The translations under genes and the position numbers were made by a program. A stretch of DNA of 64,000 nt from Nectonema munidae (Eukaryota; Nematomorpha; Nectonematoida; Nectonematidae), in NCBI GenBank assembly GCA_030549495.1, contig JAUIRK010001044.1, forward strand, positions 1-64,000. The letters are read 5' to 3'. The notes beneath the pieces were generated by a model that was not told where the DNA came from, did not search any database, and saw nothing but the letters and a program-made list of their open reading frames with translations. This document shows, piece by piece, positions 1-12,074 of this stretch; the stretch's first letter is position 1, and every line of letters begins with the position of its first letter.

Positions 1-289
1 AAATGACGAGAACTTTTCATATAAAAAACAATTTTTTCCCATTTTTTAAAAAAATATCTATCAAATTTAAATTGACACATTTTTTTGGTAAAATAATTTT
101 AAAAACACCTTTTTTTAATAAAATTAAATGTTAAATTTCATGGTTTTTAAGCATTTTTAAATCAATTTTCACGCAACTTTTTACAATCGTTCACTTTTTT
201 GTAAATCACATGGTTTCCTTATTTTTGCAGTAATTTATAATGAGCTTATTGATTCTCATGTAGAGACAAATCAACTTTTACCAAAGAAG
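1..289. other. AT-rich spacer, no gene seen
   Basis: Very AT-rich sequence with poly-T runs. I see no convincing coding segment. A pyrimidine-rich AG at about 230 could be a splice acceptor or a leftover of the 5' part of the hAT fossil that starts at 290. Confidence 0.5.
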
Positions 290-1776
290 ATGACTAAATA
301 CAAAGGATCTTACCAATATAAAAGCAAGTTTCAAGAAGAATCGACAAAGATATATCCTTTTATTTCTCGTGTAAGTGAAGATGTCCATAGCTACAGGTGT
401 AATGTATGTCAGCGGATTTTTAATTGTGGTCATCAAGGAAAAGGTGACATTGAAACACACATCAAAAGCAACACACAACCAGAGCCAAAGCCCTGCAAGC
501 ACAGCCTAAGCTGAGATTTGTACCTCAATCTGATAGCCAGGTTATCAAAGCTGAATTGAAAGTCGCTAATTTTTTAATCCACCACATTCTACCAATAGCT
601 GTCTCTGATCACCTTGGCCCTTTGTTCAAAGATATATTTCTGGACAGCTCGATTGAAAGATGATATTCGTCAGCCAGGACAAAAACTACAAGCATAATCA
701 ACGGTGCACTAGCACCATATTACAGAGAAACCCTAATTTCTTTAATTCAGAAAGAGCAGTTTACTCTTGCAATAGATGGATCAAGTGACACCGGTATGGA
801 AAAGATGAATCCCTTAACCGAAAGAACTGTTTGCTCTGGCAATAGATGGATCAAGTGACACCGGTATTGAAAAGATGAATGCCTTAACTGTTCGTGTTTT
901 TGATGTTAACAAGCGTTATGTTGTTACTGAACTGCTAGACATGTGCTTGACTACTGGAAAAACGGCAGGTACTGCTGAAACAATTTTTTCTAAAATGAAA
1001 GATGCACTAGCATTACACCAAGTGCCATGGGAAAACTGCTTTGGTATTAGTATGGACAATGTCAGTGTCAATATAGGTAAGCACAACTCTATTACGGGTT
1101 CTTCAGAAAAATAGTGCGACTTACATTATGGGATGCCCATGTCACATTGTACACAACATAACTGACAAAGCATCGCAGTCTTTTGGAGCAGCATAAGGCT
1201 TTGGTGTAGAGGATTTCAATCTAGATTTGTTTTACTGGTTTGACAAAAGTACTCAATGGAAGTCAATTCTTGTCAGTTACTATGAGTTCTGTGACCTAGA
1301 GTACAAAAAAAAAGCATAAAACAAATCAACACAAGATGGTTGAGTCTCAAAACTGCGATTAACAAAAACAAAAAGATTAAAAGAAAAGTTATTTCCTTTC
1401 AGAGCATGCTTTACAACCACGCTTTAAGCGCCTTCAGAAAATATTCAACACCCCAATTAATGAACTATATCTTAAGTTTTACTTAAATGTTCTTCCCATT
1501 TTAACAAATTTTAATCAATTCCTTCAGTGTTGCGACGCTTGTATTTATTTGCTAGGAAACCAATGTGACAGGTTTCTACGGAAACTGCTTGGGCGGCTCG
1601 TCAAAGTTTCTGTTATTAAAGAAGCTAGAAATATATCAGATGTGAACTTTAGTAACAAGGACAATCAGGTAGATGATAACAACCTTGCTATTGGCTATAT
1701 TCTAAAACAAAAACTGAATAAGATGGAAGATGAAGGTGACATCACACCTGATGAGGTAAAAATTTTTTTACCTTAG
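290..1776 (+). pseudogene. Broken hAT transposase A (BED-finger type)
   Basis: This is a fossil hAT-superfamily transposase, a nuclear cut-and-paste enzyme. The N-terminal piece (290-514) carries a BED-like zinc finger: a CNVC pair followed by two histidines (H..H in GDIETHIKS). Around 750-1110 the DDE core begins with LAIDGSSDTG (first catalytic Asp) and reaches ISMDNVSVN, where the second Asp normally sits. MGCPCHIVHN near 1130 matches the family's CxxH region. The last piece (1549-1776) fits the region before the C-terminal dimerisation domain, which I do not see. Frame changes and stops separate the pieces. One break is a 70-bp tandem duplication (751-820 and 821-890) that repeats the catalytic-Asp segment and shifts the frame. 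The element seems cut off near 1780, where an opposite-strand hAT begins. No ends or target duplication were identified. Confidence 0.75.
751..890 (+). repeat. 70-bp tandem duplication within hAT fossil A
   Basis: Positions 751-820 and 821-890 align over their full length with a handful of substitutions. Both contain the segment coding for AIDGSSDTG. Seventy is not a multiple of three, so the duplication breaks the reading frame. The differences between copies show it is not very recent. Confidence 0.9.
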
Positions 1777-1991
1777 GTACCCTTTGGCTTAAAAAAATTC
1801 TACGAACCCCCACCATCCTGATATCGAAAATATGATGATTTTTAGTGTACATCTTTCAGTGAAATATTTTCGATTGTACAACAATCAAACTACTTTAACT
1901 CAAACGGCTTTATTCAAAAACTAATAAAAAATTATAACTTGAAAACACAAAGGAAAAATAGTATTTTTTGATTTTCCAACATTAACATCAA

Positions 1992-3266
1992 TCAGTGTGA
2001 AGGATGTGCCTGCTTTTGAGAAATAATATGTTCTATCCTTGGTACATTTTTGGATAAACAAAGTCGTAAGTCATCCTCCACATTTAATCTTGATCTATGT
2101 TTGTTCTTGATATTTAAAAGCGCAGAAAAACCTTGCTCACACAAGTAAGTACTTGGAAACATTAGCAAGGATTTCAAAACTAATTTAGATATAAAGGGGT
2201 AGATATCACACATCTTATCGTCAAGCACTGATTTAAAATCAGATGGGAGAGTTTTTGATGCCAACGCATATCGATGCAACATGCAATGAAGATGCTTTTT
2301 TTCAGAATTCACTTCCTCGAAAACCTGAACGATGGCCGAGCATTGCTGGTGCTCGGTCGGTTGTGATTGCACATACATTTCCCTAACTTAATCTTTCTTT
2401 CTGAAAAAACAATGAAACTTGGTTGAAAATATCTTCACCTTTTGTTGGTGATTTCAATGTTTGACAAAACAAAAAATTTTCCTTAAAATCTTCATCTTTG
2501 ATATATCTTACAAATACAAGAAGTTGAGCACATGAAGCAGTATCAGTCGACTCATCAAGTTGAATTACAAAATTTCCGAAAGCAGAATCTTTACCTGTTG
2601 CTTGACATCATCAGACATATCTGCTATTCGTCGATGAACAGAATCATTTGAAAGAGGTATTGATAAACCTTCTGAGCAGTCACTTCCAATGAGACATCTT
2701 ACTACATCTTTACAACAAGGAACTATAAATTTCTCTGCAATTTTATGGGGCTTTCCTTCTTGTGCTATTCTTAATGATACCCTGTAAAAACTGAATAAGA
2801 GTTTGTAAAGAATGAAAACGTGTTTTTTTAAAATCTCTTCTTTTTGCTTGAAAAATGCAATATTTTTGCTCTTGAAATTAAGATGGCAACTATTTAAATG
2901 GCGTTTCAAAAAAAAAGGCTTCATGCACTCCCCTGATAAAACTTTGTGACATATTACACACTTAGGGAAATCTATGCTATTTTAATTGAGAAGTAGTTCT
3001 CATCATATTGTCTTTTTTACGGTATTGAATTCATAAACAATTTAAAAAATCAAAAAATAACCTAAAAATCATTAAAAGATCAAATACATAAAAAAAAATC
3101 ATAAATGCATAAATAAATAAATGCGTACAACCATTTAAAAATTTAGTTAGACGAAAAAATCTGAACTAATTTTTTAAACTAACTTTTTTAATTTAATTTT
3201 TTGTAAATTTAAAAATCTCGCGTACCCCTGAAAAATTTCTCGCTAAACCCAGTTTGAGAAACTCTG
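1992..3266 (-). pseudogene. Broken hAT transposase B (ZBED5/SCAND3-like), internally deleted
   Basis: Minus-strand pieces match the ZBED5/SCAND3 type of hAT transposase. The N-terminal half (2924-2565) has RIAQEGKPHKIAEKF and SNDSVHRRIADMSDDV. Next, about 2565-2400, comes QLDESTDTASCAQLL, with the catalytic Asp. The piece 2378-1992 joins HCMLHRYALASKTLPSDF from the middle of the protein directly to FPSTYLCEQGFSAL and KNKHRSRLNVEDDLRLCL, the C-terminal dimerisation domain ending QAHPSH. A large central part is therefore missing in frame, as is common in non-autonomous hAT copies. One end is visible at 3266: read from the minus strand it begins CAGAGTTTCTCAAACTGGG, a typical hAT terminus. The other end was not found. 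Confidence 0.75.
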
Positions 3267-3417
3267 CGTTACGTGGTAGAAACTTTATTTCTACATTAGA
3301 AAAATAATTTAATTTAGGATGATAAAAAGCATTGTCGACAAAAGTGAAATTTAATTTTTTTAAGTTAAATTCTTAGAGTAATAGTTGACGGACCAATTTT
3401 TAAATAGGGTCACAACT
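2941..3417. other. Terminal non-coding part of hAT B and AT-rich spacer
   Basis: AT-rich sequence without coding signal. It includes the terminal sequence of hAT B up to 3266, then spacer up to the first terminus of hAT C. Confidence 0.5.
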
Positions 3418-5665
3418 AGTGATGTAAAACCGGTTTTACCCGGTTCTTAAAACATTTAAAAAAAAATTGAAACCGTAAATTTAAAACCGGTTTTAAACTT
3501 TTTTCTCTAATTAAACAATTTTAAAATAAAAAATATTAAAATATCTAAAAAATTAAATTAAAATTTTTTTCTTCTTTTTTTAAATCTATTTTAAAATCTT
3601 AAGCATAATGCGAGCATATGTCTTCGTTCAAACCAACCAACATACAATATATCTAAGCAAACTTTGAATTAACTTGTACCAATAGTCTTCAGATTATTAA
3701 AATTAAAGTCAACATGTATGCTATAGCTAAAAAAAATTATAAATTTTTGAACTAAAATTATTGAAGAAGTTTGTTCCGAATTGCCTGCGAAAAAACAATT
3801 CAAAACTATATCCATAAAAAATCGATTGATGAATAAGTTTCTCGGTTAGCTAGTTTTGATGGTATGAGTTATCAGTGCATTGCTAGAAGTAAATTTATTC
3901 AAGAAAGCTTCAAAAAATATAATTTTGATAAAAGTGCTCCTTCAAGTCATCAAAGTGTCAGTAATGCTGTGATAAGGTTTTATTTGAAGAAGAATGAACT
4001 TGCTTTGTTTTTTGCTGAACAAGTAAAACAGAACTTTCGTTATTCTATAACTTTAGACGAATATACTTCTATTCAAAATATTAGATAAATAAATATTAAT
4101 GTTCATTCAGAAAAACAATATTGGTCTCTTGGATTAATTAGAATTTTTGGAAAATTCGACAGTGATAAGTGTCTGAGTATTGTGAAAGAAAAACTAGATG
4201 AGTTTAATTTAGATTTAGATAAACACATTGTCGCTTGTACAACTGACGGTGCTTCAGTCATGATCAAATTTGGTGAAAAAATTGATTCAGAGCATCAGTT
4301 ATGTATTGCACACTGTTTTCATTTGGCTGTTGATGAAAAAATATGAAAATAATGGTGAAAATGATAAAGATAATAATTATGATAATGATACATGGATCGG
4401 TGAAAAGGCCGAAAATATTGATGATCAATTTAATGATGACATAAGCGAAGAAAACGATGATGACTACAATGAAAATAAATATCTGAATAACTTTTATAAT
4501 AATAAAAAATTTACAAATGTAATCAAAAAAGAGTATTCAATGATAATTAAAAAAGTAAGAAAAATTTGCAAAATTTTTCGTAAATCACCTTTACTCAATG
4601 AAAAGCCGCAAGAATTTGTTCAAATTGATTTTGCTGGCAGAGAGAACAAGTTACTTTTAGACTGCCGCACAAGATGGTCAAGTCTTTATTTAAAGCTTGT
4701 AAGATTTATTAAATTAAGGTCCTGCATTCAAAAAGCATTAAGAGTCATTGGAAATAAAGAAAACGTAATGGAACATGAATGGAAAATCATAGAAAGTATA
4801 TTTGAACCTTTACATGTTCACTATGCACTAAAAATGCTTTGTACTGAGAGTACAACGGTGTTAAAAGTAGATATTTTGATCCTTTATGAAAAACTTGGGA
4901 AGGGCAACAATTCATTTTCAATTTCAAATGATATTTTACAATCTTTCAAATCAAGATATAACTCAAGAAGAAAAAAAGACATGGTAACATTAATGGGTTA
5001 TCTAAAAAATCCTTTTATTTTCCAAGAGCAAGCAGATCAAATATTTGTTTTGTCATCCCGTGCAGCAACCAAAAATTATGCTGAAAAGCTCTATAAAAGA
5101 CATTTTACAGAAGAAAATACTGATGAATCTACAACAAATCTTACTTTAGATTATACTGAAAGTTTCAGTGCTAGTGTCTTTTCAAATGAAAGTGATCTTG
5201 TTAATGAATATTTGAATAAAAATGATGAATTCGACAATTTTACACCAAAATTTTCATCTAAAAAAAGTTCTTGTTTAAAAAATGAATTTAAACTCTATGA
5301 ATCAACAGGAATAAGAACAGAAAAGTTAAATCAACTCTACAAAGCTCTTTTAACTGTCCAAGCAAGCAGTGTTGCATCTGAACGTGCATTTTCAAGTGCT
5401 GGATTTTTTATTACAGAATTGAGATCAAGACTATCGGCATTAAGTTTAAATGGATTATGTTTTTTACGCTCTTATTTTCAAAACAATATATAATAGTTTT
5501 TGATCTTAATAATAAATTTTTAACGATAAAGTTTGTGACATTCTTTATTATATATACATCTAAATATTATTATATATTATACATAATAATAACAAAACCG
5601 GTTTTACCCGGTTCTAGAACCGGTTCTATTATTTTCGGTTTTTTTACACGTATGAGAATACACAT
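3418..5665 (+). mobile_element. hAT transposon C with CCGGTT-rich ends, broken transposase
   Basis: A hAT element about 2.2 kb long. Both ends carry the same 22-bp motif (3426-3447 and 5594-5615), built around the palindrome AAAACCGGTTTT followed by ACCCGGTTCT. The outer left terminus reads TAGTGATGTAAAACCGG and the right one is its weak inverted match (TTTTTTACACGTA). I could not match an 8-bp target duplication, so the copy is old or the exact edges are eroded. Confidence 0.7.
3640..5493 (+). pseudogene. hAT transposase of element C
   Basis: Coding pieces run from about 3640. MSYQCIARSKFIQ (3864) is the post-finger region. SITLDEYTS (near 4050) holds the first catalytic Asp and CTTDGASVM (near 4245) the second, followed by CIAHCFHLAV, the CxxH motif. 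The long open frame ending at 5493 has an acidic D/N/E-rich insert and then the C-terminal dimerisation domain with SSVASERAFSSAG (catalytic Glu) and LRSRLSALSLNGLCFLRS. At least two breaks exist: an in-frame stop at about 4086 and a frame change near 4330. The first 20 or so codons of the long frame at 4270 are therefore out of register with the true protein. I see no intact BED finger. The enzyme would be inactive. Confidence 0.85.
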
Positions 5666-6080
5666 TTCCTATATTTTCTTCTCTTAAAAATAAACATGAG
5701 GAGCAACGGTCTCTTTTGTCATTTGGAATAAGGGTAGGAATTAATTCAGCGTAATTCATATTGCATTACAAAACAAAGCAAGTGTACTTTAGACCTCTTA
5801 GTGCCACTGATAAAAGCACTGGTTTACAAAAAAAATTTTGCTTCGAGGCAAGAATGTAAATATTTGTTTTTTACTAATCTTGTTGTAGTGAATTCAATTT
5901 TCTGAACAGTATTGCTTCATCACCTCTAGTTTTTTTGCTATCACATATCACATTTTAATTACACTACATATAAATTCAAAATAAAATGTGTTTATTTAAT
6001 CTCTTAACAAGGCATATTTCAGAAAACAGTATAGATACAGAATGTTCATGGAACTAAATTATTTAGATAATACAATACAC
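5666..6080. other. Spacer, nothing recognised
   Basis: AT-rich, with no convincing coding or repeat structure on either strand. Confidence 0.4.
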
Positions 6081-7705
6081 ACAAATCAGTACAGCAGACA
6101 ATTAGAAGTGGGGTTTTTTGGACGATCTTGTGTACCCTCCGGCATGTCATGCAAAAGCCCCCATTATGATGGGGTTCTACTTACCTTGGTAGTTGCTCTC
6201 CATCTTGGTAGAATCTTTCTCCATACTCATCGCTGACTGCTACGAGGTTTGGAGGAAAGAAGTTGAGGTGGGAGTGGAGAAAATGAATTTTAAGTGAGAC
6301 TCGGCATCCCATATCTTCATAGGACTGTAACAACTCCCCGATACACTCTTGGTAATCTGGTATCCGTGTGTTACCAAGGAAGCCATAGCAGACTGACTGA
6401 CTTAAATACTTCCCATGCTCTCAATTCCTTTAAGGTAAGAAGCTTTTCAAAGTCTCTATCTTTCATCACCTCTCGGATCTGAGGTATTTGGGAACAGAGT
6501 GCACAAGTGTTGGAAGGTAGCGCTATTTTTGTCCATGGCTTTCACAAAATTATTCATCAAGCCAAGCTTGATATGAAGAAGAGGGAGAAGCAACTTGTTC
6601 ATGTCTACCAGAGGATTTTCTTGGACACTGTGTTCCTTGATCCCCAGTCCTTCTGCTTGTAGTGGTTGGAAACAGCCCGACTGTCTCATAGACAGAGAAA
6701 GCAACAGTACTTTGTAAAGCACGCTTGCATACCCATTAGGAACACAATAACCTTGAATTCTCCGTAAAGATCCCACTGGTACTGGTTGTATTTGGCAGCT
6801 TCCAAAAGCAGCTCCATATTGTCATACGACTCTTTCAGATGGATTGAGTAGGCAATGGGAATGGTGGGTATTTATTCCCATTGTCCCTTCAGACTTCGTT
6901 TGGAAGAGTCTATGAAAAGACGCCAGTCTAAGAGATTGTGTGAAAAACCAAGGAAAATAAACAAACCAGAAACATCTGTTCAGTAGCACAACCTATTTTC
7001 CATGTCAAAGAATGAAGCGAAGTCCTTGTTCCGTGTCCTGTAACCGGTGATCCCGACATCAGGCTTGACCAGATTCCACTGCTTAAGCTGGGATGGCAAT
7101 AGCTCTGACTGCTGGTTAGGAAGTTACAAATAACAGGGCAAGGTCATTCAGGTCTTCCTGCGTGATCCAGTGGGGTTCATTGTCACTTTTTCTAGAATAA
7201 ACAGATACATTGTCTTTAGAAGAGATTGTCTTGGCAGAACTTTCTTCTGAAAGCATTTCTTCATCTGATGAAGAAAGAAGATCCTTATTTGCTGAGGCTT
7301 AGGGACAGAGAGATAATCTGAGTGGGGAACAGATCTCATAGCTGAGGGAAGGTTGAGATATTTTTTTTCTAGAAGAAGCATTGAAACGTGTTATATTTGT
7401 CAGACAAAAATAACAATAATCAGAATGGCTTTGCCGCCCTCTCCAGGACATCGGGCAGCAAAGTTGAAGGCAGCTTTCTTGCTGTTAAACCACGCAGTTA
7501 GTCCATTGTAGCAGGGTTTACAACATATGTGTAGGCCCAGGATTTGTCCTGATCTCCAACTTTACAGTCAAAATAATAAAGGTAAGCAGTTTTCAAGAGG
7601 GAAGTAATTGTTCGGCGATATGAACTGTTGTGAAATCCCCACACAGATAGCACAATGATGCCTTATTGATGAATTCTCGGTGTTTTGAAGTGCCTGAAAC
7701 CATTG
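6080..7705 (-). pseudogene. Fossil of a widespread unclassified transposon-like protein family
   Basis: On the minus strand, starting near 7705, several separated segments match a protein I remember as a very common 'uncharacterized' repeat in arthropod and other animal genomes. In order: MVSGTSKHREFINKASLCYL with a CxxC pair (7705-7630); YCYFCLT near 7410; a Ser/acidic-rich linker; SLKGQWE/IPIAYSIHLKESYDN (about 6900-6820); an ALLMGMQAG-like segment; then NKLLLPLLHIKLGLMNNFVK (about 6600-6545). KIHFLHSHLNFFPPN and SDEYGERFYQD follow (about 6295-6210). The conserved His/Asp/Glu-rich blocks suggest an enzyme, but I do not know its class and claim no function. The copy has several frame changes and stops. 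No terminal repeats were found. Confidence 0.65.
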
Positions 7706-9240
7706 TATCACACAAATCTGGAAAACAAAATAAAAGTGATCATAGATATGGCTACGTAAATTGTCGCAAAATCATAATATAAACATGCTGCCGCATGTCA
7801 CATCTGTTAGCACTAAATGTATGTAAATAGTGATGTGACATATCTAGGTCATATCGGGTAGCCTTGAATGTGAGTACGTACACGTTTACACACATGTATA
7901 TCTCAAAAATTAGAGGTGATGAGTGAAAACTGGTTTTGCTACTGAAATCAGCACCCCAAAATTAGACTAGAGCAACTATTTTCATATGTGCCTAAATTTT
8001 TCTGCAAATCAGTGTAATCGAAGTAGATAGTGTGCCATTGGGAGGCATCCTTTAAAAAAAGAGATGTCTCATCAAAATTTTAAATGTTGTCGAGTCTAAA
8101 TTCTTTTGATCGATTCTGAAATTGAAGGCTAGCAGCACTATTAATATTGTTTTAATCTGCACTCAAAAATTTCATTTATCATAAAGCAGTAAATTTTTTA
8201 CAAGTAACATTATACTAATTAATCTAACTGAAAACCAGGACAGACATTAAAATTTAATTTTGACTGAAACTCTCACTTTTTTCAAATAAATTTTCGTCGT
8301 TTATTATAGATTTCTTTGACTCTCACATCATTAAACCAAATGTAAAGAGTTGGTTCCAGCTTTGATTCATGTCAATCATGAATTCTCACAAAACCAATCT
8401 CATTTTTAGGCAATTCACACGACATTTCATAATTTTTGAAATTCCAAAAATGCCATTTCTTGCAAAGGTTACGCAATACCGGAGGAAATTTATTTTTGAG
8501 TTGCTTTTGGATTTTATTTTTAAATTCACAAACTTATTTTTTATTCTTCCACTATTTCTGCGAGACAATGTTTAAATGGAAAGAAAAAAAAGAATGTCAA
8601 GAAACCCTCGCGCAGTACAGTCCATTTTCGCTACCTTTGAAAGACGGAGCAGTGGAAAAAACGCCACTGCAGAAAACAAAACAAACCCTTGTTTATTCGA
8701 GAGTTTCGTAGGAAAAAAAATTTGAGTACTAAAATCTAAATTTTTTAATGTCCTGTTTTAAATTTTTTGATCTCATGATTGCTCCCAAACATTATTCAAG
8801 GAAATGTGCCTTACTCAATTTTGAACAAATTTTGACAATTATTCCACTTAAATCTGTCTGGAATTTGTATCACCAGAAAATATGTAGAGAATATTATTAA
8901 GTTGCACTTTTTTAGTGAAATTAAATATAAAGAGTTGGCTGCCTTTTTTCACTCCTTTATGTTACAAAAATTTGAGAGAAAGAAAATAAAAGTATATAAT
9001 AATACTATTATAAGGGGAGGGGGATCAAATCCCCGACAAATGATGAAAGTGGGTCCATTGAGTAAAAAGGTTGAGAACGACGGTTATAGAAGAATGAGTA
9101 CTCGTTTCTTAAATATAAAAAAGAGTGTATGTATACTCGTCGACTTCTGTGGTAGTGAAGGTACCCATGCTGCTTAGTGAGGAACGCCAAAGTAAAATAG
9201 CGCTGGATGTATAACCCCATGTTTTTAGGAGATGATATAG
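7706..9240. other. Unassigned AT-rich stretch with one hAT-like end
   Basis: No gene recognised; short open frames between 8369 and 9220 overlap on both strands and look random. At about 9065-9085 the sequence AAAAAGGTTGAGAACGACGG resembles the right-hand terminus of a hAT element, but no partner end was found. Confidence 0.35.
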
Positions 9241-9249
9241 ATCGTTCCA

Positions 9250-10290
9250 GTATGTGCTACGTTTCTTGCTGTTTGTGTTATTGTATTCGCCATAGCTCGT
9301 TCGGATATATGCTTAAAACTGATTCCAAAGGTTAGACAATATTTCTGTTTGGAAGATTATTTGAACAAGCAGAACGTTCCCATCTGGATTATTACTAGAA
9401 TAGCCACTGGATTTTTTGTCATTCTCAAGAAAAAGATATCTACTGTAAAAACTATTCATTGTGTCTTACACAAGCGGCATCTTGTAACCAAAAAAACGAA
9501 GTGATGAATTACGTGAAGTTCTAAAAGTCTGCAACAGGGTAATTAACAAAATTAAAGTTCGTCCTCTAATCTCCCGATTGTTTGCAAAGTTATGTGAAGC
9601 AAATGGTGTAAATTTCAGCCAATTACTTTTTCACACTGAGGTAAGGAAAGTGGCTGTCAAGAAGTGATAGTTTTCACAGGCTTATTGAGTTGTACGCCTC
9701 TTCCAAAGACTTTGACTTAAAACTTTACAAAACCATCTGCCCTATTAAGACCTATTTTCAAAATTTAATGAAGAACAGAAGAGTTTATAAGGAAAATATA
9801 TTACAATTATTCAATCTCGAACAATCATAATGAGCTTTCAAACAAATATGGAGCTATTTAAATCTTTACTGGCACGTAACGACTTCAAATATTTTTCGAA
9901 CTTGTGAATACTAAAGGAATCTGCAGACATTTCAGACTGTGATTTGGGGAAATATATCAAACATATTGATAAAGACCCCAAACACGTTTCAAGGACTTGG
10001 AAAATATGCATATTCCTGCATGGCTAGTTACTCTATTTGATTTATAAGATGAACTTGTTGAAATGTGTAAAGATTTCGAAGTTAAAGCGTTGTTTAAATG
10101 TAAAAACCTTAGTGAAAATTAGACTTCCTTTATGATTCAAGTTAGCTTTAGACACGAGAACACAATTTTGGAAAAATAAAGGAACAGACTCAGTCTGAAA
10201 AACCGTGGTGATTTGCAACTGACATCTACCAATTTTAAATAAAAAATCAAGAGTCTGGCTGCTGCTCATCGAGCACATCCATCCCATTAA
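9250..10290 (+). pseudogene. Broken hAT transposase D (SCAND3-like)
   Basis: Plus-strand segments in shifting frames match the SCAND3-type hAT transposase. They include HCVLHKRHLVTKK (about 9460), REVLKVCNRVINKIKVRPL with SRLFAKLCEANGVNFSQLLF (about 9515-9640) and HTEVRKVAVKK (near 9650, with the usual W of this block replaced). IKTYFQNLMKNRRVYKENI follows, then NMELFKSLLARNDFKYFSNL (about 9847-9905) and EVKALFKCKNLSE (about 10080). The end reads ...AAAHRAHPSH, close to the AHPSH tail of this family. The N-terminal finger and first catalytic Asp were not found. There are many stops and frame shifts, so it is an old, dead copy. Confidence 0.7.
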
Positions 10291-10591
10291 TGTCAACTAT
10301 TTTAATCCAAACGTATATTAACATATATTTCATGTTAGCTATTTTTTGTTAACTATTATAAAAAAGTATGTTAACATATTTTCAATGTATTCATTATTAA
10401 CTGTCAAGTAATACATAAGATTTCATCCCATATAAACCATGTTAAATGTTCAAATATAATTGCTTTTTACGCTTCATGACATAATTAAACGTAAAATTCT
10501 TTATTAAGCAAAGTTTCAAAGTTTAATTAAGCAGAAGTAAAGTATATATAATAAATATTAAACATACAATTGTGTTGAGTATATTTGTATA

Positions 10592-10848
10592 CAGGGCCGG
10601 CCCCAGTGTTCGCGGGGCCCTATGCAAAATGGATTGGAAAAAAGATTAAAACTGAGAAATAAGATTTTGAAAAAAAGAAAAGGGAATTGTTTTATTACTT
10701 TTTCATTGACACAAAATGACGATCAAAGTAACTTTACTTTGCGAACCTTGCGTTTAGCGAAATCATACAATATACCATCAAAATGAAAAATGAGAAGCGC
10801 GGGGCCCACTGCGCCCGCATAGGTTGCAGTGACCTAAGGCCGGCTCTG
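10592..10848. mobile_element. hAT-type MITE (CAGGGCCGGC ends)
   Basis: A 257-bp non-autonomous element. The left end is CAGGGCCGGCCCCAG and the right end is the inverted GGCCGGCTCTG. It is flanked by 8-bp direct repeats differing at one position (TTTGTATA at 10584-10591, TTTGTGTA at 10849-10856), the hallmark of hAT insertion. GC-rich ends contrast with an AT-rich middle. There is no coding capacity. Confidence 0.85.
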
Positions 10849-11109
10849 TTTGTGTATAATAAAAATAAACAATTATCAAAATGTGCAAGGGTGTTTAGAA
10901 GGAGTTTATTCCATATATTAATGATCATCATCGGAAATTCCAAAAATGATTCATAAAAAATATTTTTAGTTAGTAAAATCATGCGCTTATAAGTTTAGAT
11001 TGTTATTAGTTATGAATCACTAAAAAATAATCAAAACTTAGTGCAGAGAAGTAAAATGTCACCAAACCAATTCTAAAATAATACAATACAAATAAAATTA
11101 CCCAATCTC

Positions 11110-11245
11110 GTAAGTAAAGTTGGTTAAGTACTGGGTTTCAACAACTCAAGGTCTTGGATTCGATCCCGCATCAACCCTACTTTTTCATAGTTCGATACAA
11201 GCGGCGCAATTGTGCCTTCTCGATGAAAAATAATATATACCATGG
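11110..11245 (+). repeat. tRNA-derived SINE, copy 1
   Basis: The head resembles a tRNA gene. A box-A-like AGTTGGTTAAGTACTGG is followed about 25 bp later by a box-B-like TTGGATTCGATCCCGC. The body contains AGTTCGATACAAGCGGCGCA, shared with the inverted copy at 15.4-15.6 kb, and then TTCTCGATGAAAA. SINEs of this kind are transcribed by RNA polymerase III and moved by a LINE. Confidence 0.75.
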
Positions 11246-12074
11246 TAAAACATCAAAATTTAGAATCGAATCAACTTTCAATGAAATAGATCACAATTAT
11301 AAAATCCTTAAACTTTTTGGAAGGAAAATCGGCTAAAAATTTTATTGACAGCTTGGTTACCTATTTGCAGCATGACAACAACAAGGAATTGAAATACTAA
11401 TAATTCAATAAAAAAAGAAATTATAAAAAGAGGAAAAATTATTATTATTTGATAAAAATATATTAAGTGGGAATTACTAAAAACGAGTCAATTGAAAGCA
11501 AAGATGTTTTTCTTACTATGCCTATGAAGATAACTATTAAAAAATTATAAGACTCAAAAATTTTAGAACTGTACTTTTATAGAATCTAATAAATAAAATA
11601 TGAAAAACCAAATAAATTAATTGCATTTAAGAAAATCTAAAGAGTCTAAAAGGTAAAATAATAAGCAATAGATTTAAGGGCCATTTTAAACACTCTTTGT
11701 TAGCTTTCAAAAATCATTTGAAAAAAATAAGTCTCAAGTACAAAATGTTCAAGTTACGAAAATAATATAAAAACAGAGTATGAACTTGACCCTATTTAAA
11801 AAGTTTATTACTAACAATTTCTTCTAATAAATGTTTTGGTAAGAACTTTTTTATCATTTTTTTCCGATCAAAAACGACCGGATCATATTTTCCTTCAAGA
11901 GTCTATCTGGAAAGTATCTGTAAAAATTAATAAAATCTTTCAGTGCCAGATTGTTATATCAAGTTCCTATTGATCTTTCAGAATTTGTGAAGAACATCTT
12001 GTAATCGACTAACCAAAGATCTTAACATTTTAAAATCATTTCCGATTCAAACGTCACCATTAAAATTCCCAATG
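11246..12074. other. AT-rich spacer
   Basis: No coding or repeat signal that I can support on either strand. Confidence 0.4.

Noticed and set aside
8369-9220. Overlapping short ORFs on both strands
   Set aside because: Lys/Phe/Asn-rich AT-driven frames, mutually overlapping, with no motif.
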